Origin: Oribacterium sp.
GTDB taxonomy: Bacteria > Bacillota_A > Clostridia > Lachnospirales > Lachnospiraceae
Length of the DNA stretch: 27,456 nt
Direction of reading: 5' to 3'
Assembly: GCA_017940955.1 (NCBI GenBank)
Contig: JAGAXP010000020.1
Span: forward strand, 1 to 27,456
Of this stretch, positions 1 to 5,816 are shown one piece after another (the stretch's first letter is position 1; every line of letters begins with the position of its first letter). The notes below the pieces were generated by a model. The model did not search any database. It was not told the DNA's origin and worked only from the letters and a program-made list of their open reading frames with translations. Both the position numbers and the translations under genes were made by a program.

Positions 1-1
1 T

Positions 2-757
2 AACGGCTATGAGAAGATTTCAGCAGATAGGGCAGTCAGTGAAAACACTTGTGTTCAGGTTGAAAAAATTTTAACCGAAGTAGTAGACGATGGGAAAGGG
101 AACCAGGAGCTTAAATATACCAGTTACTATATGTCAGATGTGAATCTCTCGGCACTTTCCGATTCAACGGCTGATTATACGGAGTGCATTACAGAAGACG
201 GGTTTGATGATTCTAAGATAGAAAAGGTTAGTTTTGCAGATGCCTTTGGTTTTAGTTATCAAGGATGTTCTGATATGGCAGAGTTTTTTGAACTTGCAAG
301 GAAATCATCGGGCTTTGACTATGACATGACAGATGCTTCCTATGACGAAGAAAAGTATGAGCTCATGAAAGAGGAAAGTTATGAATTTAATGGAGATTGC
401 AGCATTCTCTATTCCATGCTTGGTGATATGGATTATGACAGATTGATTCAATCCACATGCTATTACAGCCTTTCTGAGCTGGAGAATGGCACCAAGTACC
501 CTACGATGTTCACTGCTATTGTGCAGTACGTAAAAGGGAACATTACTTATACAAAGACCGCTTATCTTGGATTCTCATACTACAAGGAAGGTGAGACCGG
601 AGGATGTGGTTGTGGATCTGATTCTGGTTGTGGCTCTTGTGAAGAAGAAAACTGCGAAGGGACAGATGGATGTTGTGGTGATACTGATAGCGCTTGTCCT
701 TCATGTGGAGGTGTAGGTGGCTGTACAGAGGATTGCACAGGAAATTGCTGTAAGTAA
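2..757 (+). CDS. Secreted-type Cys-rich tail protein, 5' end outside the window
   Basis: The reading frame is open from base 2, so the N-terminus lies upstream. The first internal ATG, at 131, has no ribosome binding site and I do not take it as the start. The visible 251 residues are acidic and Tyr-rich with no membrane segment. The last 52 residues hold 13 cysteines among Gly, Asp and Glu, in patterns such as CGC, CCG and CPSC. Such a tail could bind metal or form many disulfides. The stop is 11 bases before the next gene, whose ribosome binding site fills the gap, so the two are co-transcribed. That neighbour is exported and also Cys-rich, which suggests an extracytoplasmic role here too, but the signal sequence is not visible. 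I do not recognise the family. Confidence 0.75.
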   Translation, partial: NGYEKISADRAVSENTCVQVEKILTEVVDDGKGNQELKYTSYYMSDVNLSALSDSTADYTECITEDGFDDSKIEKVSFADAFGFSYQGCSDMAEFFELARKSSGFDYDMTDASYDEEKYELMKEESYEFNGDCSILYSMLGDMDYDRLIQSTCYYSLSELENGTKYPTMFTAIVQYVKGNITYTKTAYLGFSYYKEGETGGCGCGSDSGCGSCEEENCEGTDGCCGDTDSACPSCGGVGGCTEDCTGNCCK

Positions 758-768
758 GGGAGGAGCTT

Positions 769-2214
769 ATGAAGATTATAAGAAAAGCATTGGCAGGGCT
801 TAGCATACTGCTGACGTTTGTTCTTTTCCCTGCCATGCCTGTATTTGCAGGAAGCTGTCATAACGCTGATTGTGGATGCAGGAATTATGGTATCAATAGC
901 TGCTATGTCGGTATGACCTGTTGGTATAACGATGGCGATGGATGTTCCGGTCATAGTTGGTATCTTTATGAATCAACATCGGCTACATGTACGTCAGGGG
1001 GAAGAGTTGTATATAAATGTTCTATCTGCCCAGGAGAGAGAATCTTTACAACGCCACCACTCGGACATGACTGGGGACCTTGGACCTGCGTAAATTCAAG
1101 GCAGCATATGAGAACGTGCAGAAGATGTGGTCTTACCCAGTATGAAAATCATTCTATGTCGAGCTGGCATTCTCATGGGGATGGAAACTATAGCAGGAAC
1201 TGTCCGATATGTGGTTATTCACAGTCGAAGGGGTTGTTCTTGTCAGTATCTACAACTGACTGGACTGCAGGAAATGTAACTGTAAATGTAAGCGGCTATG
1301 ATGAAGGAGAAGGAAATTCAAGTATTACGCTATACAGGGTAAATTGCATTACCGGAGCAACAACTACCGTGGGTAGTTACGGTCATGGCGGTGCTCATGG
1401 ATGGACGAATGATAGTTTCACACAGACAGATGAAGGAATTTACTACTTCTATGCTATATCTACGGATACACAGGGGCATTCCATTCAGGCAAGCACAGGC
1501 AGAGTTCATCTTGATCACTCTAATCCTGTGATTATAGGTGCCGAGAATACGGAAACAGATTGGACGAACATTGCGCCTGTGATATCAGTAAGGTCAACCG
1601 ACTATTTGTATGGAACCAGTACAGTAGGGTCGGGAGTAAGGAGTCTAACGATTTATGATGATACCGGGCATGCAGTAAGAAGTGGTGGAAGTTCTACAGC
1701 TTATACACTTGAAGAGAAGTATGAAGGCGAGCATATCTGGAAGATAGAGGCTGTTGATAATGTGGGGCATGTGACAGATGTTTATGTTACGACTAGATAT
1801 GATATCACGCCTCCGGGGATTGACGGAACAGAGATTACCTTTGTGACAAAAGAAGGGAAAGTTATTTCCGGTTACTGCCAGGATAATATCATTGATCAGC
1901 ACATAGATGATGAGATTGTAAGAAGTGAACATGGCGCAAACATGAGTAGCGGTATAAAGAGCGTCATCCTGTATAAGGTAACAGGCACGGATGAAGAAGT
2001 AATCTATTCCGACACGACTTATCATAGATTTGACTACCCTGACACACATTCATATTTTGATGTGTACTATGACATTAATCTTACGGATGATATGGTGGAT
2101 TATTATATTCTGATCACAGAGGATTTTGCAGGGAACAGGACAAAGAAAAAGCTGACAAGTCAAAGGACTCTGCTTACACTCTTTCATACCTCAATAGATA
2201 GAGGAGCATATTAA
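769..2214 (+). CDS. Exported Cys-rich, Ig-like repeat surface protein
   Basis: The 481-residue protein begins with a clear Sec signal peptide: basic MKIIRK, a hydrophobic core, and a likely cut after VFA near residue 27. The ATG follows GGAGG closely. The first third of the mature part has many Cys and His residues in pairs that resemble zinc ribbons, for example CRRCG and CPICG with nearby His-Asp or His-Ser-His. From about residue 160 on there are repeated beta-rich segments with aromatic and DNVGH or DFAGN signatures, typical of tandem Ig-like modules in Gram-positive surface proteins. No LPXTG motif or C-terminal membrane anchor is visible, so it is either released or held by partners. 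A role as adhesin or pilus-associated surface protein fits the Tad/T4SS context but is inference. It ends the operon at a strong terminator. Confidence 0.8.
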   Translation: MKIIRKALAGLSILLTFVLFPAMPVFAGSCHNADCGCRNYGINSCYVGMTCWYNDGDGCSGHSWYLYESTSATCTSGGRVVYKCSICPGERIFTTPPLGHDWGPWTCVNSRQHMRTCRRCGLTQYENHSMSSWHSHGDGNYSRNCPICGYSQSKGLFLSVSTTDWTAGNVTVNVSGYDEGEGNSSITLYRVNCITGATTTVGSYGHGGAHGWTNDSFTQTDEGIYYFYAISTDTQGHSIQASTGRVHLDHSNPVIIGAENTETDWTNIAPVISVRSTDYLYGTSTVGSGVRSLTIYDDTGHAVRSGGSSTAYTLEEKYEGEHIWKIEAVDNVGHVTDVYVTTRYDITPPGIDGTEITFVTKEGKVISGYCQDNIIDQHIDDEIVRSEHGANMSSGIKSVILYKVTGTDEEVIYSDTTYHRFDYPDTHSYFDVYYDINLTDDMVDYYILITEDFAGNRTKKKLTSQRTLLTLFHTSIDRGAY

Positions 2215-2218
2215 AAAG

Positions 2219-2246
2219 AAAGCTTCGAGAGAAATCTCGAAGCTTT
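2219..2246. terminator. Bidirectional intrinsic terminator between convergent genes
   Basis: A perfect 12-bp stem (AAAGCTTCGAGA paired with TCTCGAAGCTTT) is closed by a GAAA tetraloop just after the stop of the exported protein. T-rich sequence flanks it on the minus strand (CTTTCTTTTTAA) and the 3' arm ends in TTTT on the plus strand. It can therefore stop transcription from both sides. Confidence 0.85.
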
Positions 2247-2274
2247 TATGCTGTAAGCCAATATATAGAAGGTA

Positions 2275-3564
2275 TTATCTTCTTCTAGACTTCATATATG
2301 CATCAAATTTATTATATTCCTCCATGTATTCTAAGTGTTTCTCGCCATTTCTTTCAAACTTGAAAGTTGGTTTACCTAACATTACCTTTTTTACCGCTGT
2401 AGAGGTACCTTCTCTTATAGTAATCCACAGCTCATAAGAATAAATGCTGTTATTAGTACGTTGTGCATGCATTGCACCTAAAAATGCTCCATCTTTACCT
2501 GCAATTTGGCCTCCTGCTATGGCATTCATTAATGCATCTTCCTTTGCAGGTGTATTTTCAAACACCTGGTACTGTATAATATCATCCAGGCTATAAGTAC
2601 AAACCACTTTTCCAGCTTTATCAACAATTCGAAAAAGGCTCTGCTCGTCACTAATCTGTATGAATTCAGTCTTTCCAAAAGTAGCGTTGAAAGATTTGTC
2701 TTTTAAGAACTCAGGATTATCAGCATTAACTCTTCGAATGCAACCATCTAAGAATATATAGGCATCGGGAGAAATATATGTGTCGATATGCTTGGTATTG
2801 CCGTTAATATCTGTTAAAGTGTAACTTCCATTTTGACCAACAATTGACCTTTGATTCCACAAATCAACCGTTTCTTTTGTTCCATCTATTTTTAAAATAA
2901 CAATACAATCCGGATAAACATATGAATACCAGCTCTTTTTTCCATCAGAATCTTCGCATACATATTTCCATCCATCAGTCCACTCTTCAGGTATTATACT
3001 TTCTGCATACAAGCCTTCGAAATCATCCTTGCTGGCACATAGATCAAGAGTCCGGCTTACCATAACCTTATTGGATACGTTTGGGGTGATTTTTAAATAT
3101 GCGGTATCGCTAAGCGTTATCTCCTTTGTATCTTGAGACCCTCTTGTTCTTATTTTGATTTTGTGTGTTCCATTTGAAGTTGGGATATTTATTTTTTGCC
3201 CGTCCTTGACTACATAAGCAAATTCATCATCAATTAGTATAACTGTATATGGATTTCTTGCATCTAAAACATTTGCAGATGTCATAGAAACCACTTCTAT
3301 GTGACTATTCAGCTTATCATATTCAGCCGGCTCCTTAACTCCTCCCTCTGGGATAACAAGTTCAACAGGACTAGTCGCCTCATTTACTTTATCTGATATA
3401 TCTGAAGCTACTTGTGAAAGCTTTGATTTCATTCCTCCCAATAGTCCACCAGCATTAAACATGGGTTTAGTTGCTTTTTCAATTGGCTTATTTATTGGAG
3501 TACCACAATACTGACAAAAACGCGCATCGCCGCTAAGTTCCTTACCGCATTTGCTGCAAAACAT
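2275..3564 (-). CDS. Zinc-ribbon protein with a large beta-rich domain
   Basis: The 429-residue protein starts with a compact zinc ribbon: Cys3, Cys6, Cys17 and Cys20 in MFCSKCGKE...RFCQYCG. A short amphipathic linker follows (about residues 38-65, GMKSKLSQVASDISDKV), then a long mixed domain with no membrane helix. Residues 100-150 read like a beta-sandwich (PYTVILIDDEFAYVVKDG). A Gly/Ala-rich stretch at about 345-365 (AIAGGQIAGKDGAFLGA) resembles a glycine-zipper surface. AGGAGGT stands 9 bases before the ATG. The gene lies 18 bases downstream of the nuclease-like gene and shares its transcript. N-terminal zinc ribbons of this kind occur on many unrelated Bacillota proteins, so the fold tells little about function. 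No function is assigned. Confidence 0.8.
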   Translation of the reverse strand: MFCSKCGKELSGDARFCQYCGTPINKPIEKATKPMFNAGGLLGGMKSKLSQVASDISDKVNEATSPVELVIPEGGVKEPAEYDKLNSHIEVVSMTSANVLDARNPYTVILIDDEFAYVVKDGQKINIPTSNGTHKIKIRTRGSQDTKEITLSDTAYLKITPNVSNKVMVSRTLDLCASKDDFEGLYAESIIPEEWTDGWKYVCEDSDGKKSWYSYVYPDCIVILKIDGTKETVDLWNQRSIVGQNGSYTLTDINGNTKHIDTYISPDAYIFLDGCIRRVNADNPEFLKDKSFNATFGKTEFIQISDEQSLFRIVDKAGKVVCTYSLDDIIQYQVFENTPAKEDALMNAIAGGQIAGKDGAFLGAMHAQRTNNSIYSYELWITIREGTSTAVKKVMLGKPTFKFERNGEKHLEYMEEYNKFDAYMKSRRR

Positions 3565-3582
3565 ATCTTACGTCACCTCCTA

Positions 3583-4209
3583 TTATATATCCCACCAAAA
3601 AGAAACAAGATTATAGTTTTTCACCGCATCAATAGTTTTAAAGCTCTGAACATCATATTGTACTTCAAGCTCACTAGCATCTATTCCAAGGGTTCTTTCA
3701 TACTTTTTCAAAAAAGCCCCAGAATCTCTATGATTTTCTATGCCTTTCGTGTAAGCTTCTAAAATTTCTCTTTTTGCATCAGTCTCAGCCCAGACATCTG
3801 CTAATATTATCCCCCGGCATCTTTCCATTTGATTCAACTTTATTCGATAAATGCCCTCCGTGTTTTCTCTTTTTAATTCATCAACAAGTTCCTGGATTCT
3901 ATAAATGTCTTTTCCAACTTCTTTGATTTTTTCTTGGGGATTATTATATCGTTTTGATTCAATTATTAGTAATTCCTTTGCGGTTTCATTAATTATCACA
4001 GCGTCTACATGGAGATTATTTTTCTCTCCAAACTGAAATTCGTACCATGTGTATATTTTTTGGTTGTTTCCTTCTGCCATCTTTTCATATGCCTTAGCAA
4101 AATTAACTGAAAGATTCCTTTCAGCAAACCCTGTGCTATTTTTTGCGGGATATATTTTTTCTAAAAGATTGGCATATAATTTTCCATATTCAATAAATAT
4201 CTGTTTCAA
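3583..4209 (-). CDS. PD-(D/E)XK nuclease-like protein
   Basis: The 208-residue protein has the layout of a restriction-endonuclease-like fold. A helix carries Glu30 (FAERNLSVNFAKAYEKM), a strand carries Asp69 (HVDAVII), and then comes the ExK signature Glu84-Ser-Lys86 inside LLIIESKR. In this superfamily the Asp, Glu and Lys bind metal and cleave DNA or RNA. The start is TTG, chosen because GGAG stands five bases upstream and an in-frame stop lies a little further up; no ATG is available. It is the first gene of a minus-strand pair with the zinc-ribbon gene. Possible roles are element or host defence, DNA processing, or an inactive relative. There is no methylase or specificity subunit beside it, so classical restriction-modification is unlikely. 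Confidence 0.7.
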   Translation of the reverse strand: MKQIFIEYGKLYANLLEKIYPAKNSTGFAERNLSVNFAKAYEKMAEGNNQKIYTWYEFQFGEKNNLHVDAVIINETAKELLIIESKRYNNPQEKIKEVGKDIYRIQELVDELKRENTEGIYRIKLNQMERCRGIILADVWAETDAKREILEAYTKGIENHRDSGAFLKKYERTLGIDASELEVQYDVQSFKTIDAVKNYNLVSFWWDI

Positions 4210-4266
4210 AATGACTCCAATACAAATAGACTGATTGTCTCTATATCGTCAAATATCTTGCTTAAT

Positions 4267-4295
4267 ATTATATCAAAAGGCACTCTTCTTTTAAA
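4267..4295 (-). promoter_or_regulatory. Likely promoter of the nuclease/zinc-ribbon operon
   Basis: On the minus strand a perfect -10 TATAAT (4267-4272) lies 17 bases from a weak -35 TTTAAA (4290-4295). This places the start of transcription about 50 bases before the TTG start codon. Confidence 0.5.
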
Positions 4296-4349
4296 TCGTG
4301 TATCAAATTTAACGCATACCAATCTGTATGATAATTATCGTAAATGAAT

Positions 4350-4378
4350 TTTTTATAGGTATAAAAGAGATTTATAAT
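4350..4378 (+). promoter_or_regulatory. Possible promoter of T4SS operon A, upstream of the leader
   Basis: A perfect -10 TATAAT sits at 4373-4378 with a poor T-rich -35 (TTTTTA, 4350-4355) 17 bases away. Transcripts would begin near 4385 and meet the terminator hairpin at 4413 before any gene. The divergent spacer 4210-4412 holds this site and the minus-strand promoter; I see no gene in it. Confidence 0.4.
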
Positions 4379-4410
4379 CGAAAGATAATGTGAATAACCT
4401 TTGAGGGAAT

Positions 4411-4550
4411 ACACCTCGAATCATGAGAAATCATGGTTCGGGGTATTTTTTTGCAATTTTTTATCTTCCCGTTTCGGATTAGGGCTCTCGGTGTCCCACA
4501 TAACTTACGAAGGGCAAGGAAGTCCTACCAAACGAAAGGAGAAAACGGAC
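4411..4550 (+). repeat. Leader copy A (matches 18576-18717)
   Basis: About 140 bases directly before the first gene of operon A recur, strongly conserved, before the first gene of operon B. In order: a terminator-type hairpin with T7, then TTGCAA, GTTTCGGATTAG, a nine-base variable spacer, the conserved block TGTCCCACATAACTTACG followed by AAGGGC, then GTCCTACC, and GAAAGGAGAAAACGGA containing the ribosome binding site. The two copies differ in the spacer and by a few one-base indels. Conservation of both hairpin and spaced block points to a shared cis-regulatory unit. Confidence 0.85.
4413..4452 (+). terminator. Terminator/attenuator hairpin in leader A
   Basis: A 14-bp stem with two G-U wobbles (5' arm 4413-4426, GAAA loop, 3' arm 4431-4444) is followed by A and seven T. 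No plus-strand gene lies between the previous terminator at 2246 and this hairpin, so it does not end an upstream gene. It fits better as an attenuator of operon A or as an insulator placed before a downstream promoter. Confidence 0.75.
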
Positions 4551-4772
4551 ATGAGAAAGGTAGTTTCAAAGCTTGATGAGATGTTGATCGGTATGAAGGT
4601 GAGACTTGCGCAGAAGAAGCCTGCTGTAGACCAGATCATCATTATGTTCATCATCATCGCAGTAGCAGCCGGAATTGCTGGTCTTTTGTATATCTTCGGT
4701 ACAAAGACTCTGCTTCCAAATTTCCAGAACAAGATCACAACCCTGATCAATCAGTGGTTTGACGGAAAGTAA
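4551..4772 (+). CDS. Small pilin-like membrane protein (DUF6133/Flp-like)
   Basis: The 73-residue protein has a basic amphipathic N-terminus, one hydrophobic helix at about residues 26-47 (IIIMFIIIAVAAGIAG region), and a short polar tail ending NQWFDGK. Size and layout resemble the DUF6133/Flp-type small proteins found beside Tad-like loci in Bacillota. Flp prepilins have Gly-x4-Glu-Tyr at the processing site; here only an Asp precedes the helix, so processing is uncertain. The ATG at 4551 is set by AAAGGAG eight bases upstream; the frame is open further up but has no start signal there. It is the first gene after leader A, and the VirB4-domain gene follows after 9 bases. Alternative: a T4SS accessory subunit rather than a pilin. 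Confidence 0.65.
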   Translation: MRKVVSKLDEMLIGMKVRLAQKKPAVDQIIIMFIIIAVAAGIAGLLYIFGTKTLLPNFQNKITTLINQWFDGK

Positions 4773-4781
4773 GGAGGAGCT

Positions 4782-5816
4782 ATGACAAAGAAAAAGGAAC
4801 GGGTGGAGAGAAGCAGGGAGGAAAGAAAGGCGGAAAAAGAGAGAAAGCGCCTGATTAAAGAAGCAAACAGGATGCTTATCTCCGCACCGAAAAAATCTGC
4901 AAATAGCATGGGATTCCTTAGTTTTGATCCGTCCGGTGCCTTTTGCTTTGACGGCGGCAGATGGGTCAAAGTTTTTGAAGTGACAGGAAGCATAAAGGGA
5001 GCTGTAAAAGCGGCACTAAAAGTAAAATCCAGAATCCGTATCACAGAAAGAATCGCCCCGGCAAAAGGAGAATCACACACAGCGAGGGCATTTGTCTCAC
5101 TTATTGCAGAGGGTGATATCTATGAGCCGGTACGGGAACAGTTTGAAGCAGACGAAGTGATATTACAGGAAATGATAGGGGTACGGTCCTTAACCGTAGA
5201 TGAGGCGATAAAGGTAATCCTTATGCAGCTTGGTGGAGAAAAGAGGTCATTTTCCTATGCATCTTTCGTCCGTGCAAAGCGGGATTTACTAAAGGAGATA
5301 TCACCGGAGATTGTGGAAGAAAGAGATCACTTCCAGATTGAAGGGTCTTTCGGGATGAGCATGTTTTTCATGGAATACCCGGATGAGGTTTCCGGAGATA
5401 CCCTGTCACTTTTAAAAGAACTTGGATGCCCAGTATTTGTGACATTTGATCTTGTCGGGATAAGTGACATCGACAAGGAAGATTATGTAAGAACACTTGA
5501 AAAAAGATACTCACGGACTCTAAACCGTGACTCGGTACAGGAGTTTTTGAATGTATCAGGACAGCTTACGTTTCTTTGTGATTCAAAGGATGCAATGGAG
5601 ATCATAAAAAAGACGGTTGATACCATCTTTGCAAGAGCAGGTTTTTTGATTTCTCCGGTATTCGGAGGGCAAAAAGATAGCATCTTATCACAGATCTCTC
5701 TTGGACTTATAGATTACAAGAATCTAAGGAATGTCGGCGTAGAAACAATGAATGAGATTTTCAGGAGGGAATATGGCGGTAATAAAAACGAAGTACGAAC
5801 AGACGAAGATGTATGA
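4782..5816 (+). CDS. VirB4 N-terminal-domain paralogue without ATPase motor
   Basis: The 344-residue protein has a highly basic and acidic N-terminus (about 1-30, likely coiled coil), then a domain collinear with the N-terminal half of the VirB4 encoded next. Matching points are RSLTVDE at 135 against RSLSIDE at 180 of VirB4, EGSFGMSMFFMEYP near 187 against NGSYGKVMYIEDYP near 236, then a Cys and VT pair, and near the end QKDSILSQISLGLIDYKNL against QKEALNSALIYGIQEFKRV. The homology stops where the VirB4 motor domain would start; no Walker A or B is present. The AGGAGG start is clear. The end overlaps the VirB4 start by 44 bases, so the two are translationally coupled and probably interact. 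The domain in VirB4 docks on the membrane channel, so this copy may be a scaffold. Confidence 0.75.
   Translation: MTKKKERVERSREERKAEKERKRLIKEANRMLISAPKKSANSMGFLSFDPSGAFCFDGGRWVKVFEVTGSIKGAVKAALKVKSRIRITERIAPAKGESHTARAFVSLIAEGDIYEPVREQFEADEVILQEMIGVRSLTVDEAIKVILMQLGGEKRSFSYASFVRAKRDLLKEISPEIVEERDHFQIEGSFGMSMFFMEYPDEVSGDTLSLLKELGCPVFVTFDLVGISDIDKEDYVRTLEKRYSRTLNRDSVQEFLNVSGQLTFLCDSKDAMEIIKKTVDTIFARAGFLISPVFGGQKDSILSQISLGLIDYKNLRNVGVETMNEIFRREYGGNKNEVRTDEDV

Noticed and set aside
580..954. 124-codon minus-strand frame opposite the Cys-rich tail
   Set aside because: Its His/Pro/Gln-rich content is what the reverse of Gly/Cys/acidic codons gives; no start signal and it crosses two well-supported genes.
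4401..4550. 50-codon upstream extension of the small pilin-like gene
   Set aside because: It would translate the terminator hairpin and leader, has no ribosome site at its ATG, and the leader is conserved as nucleotide sequence with indels that break the frame in copy B.
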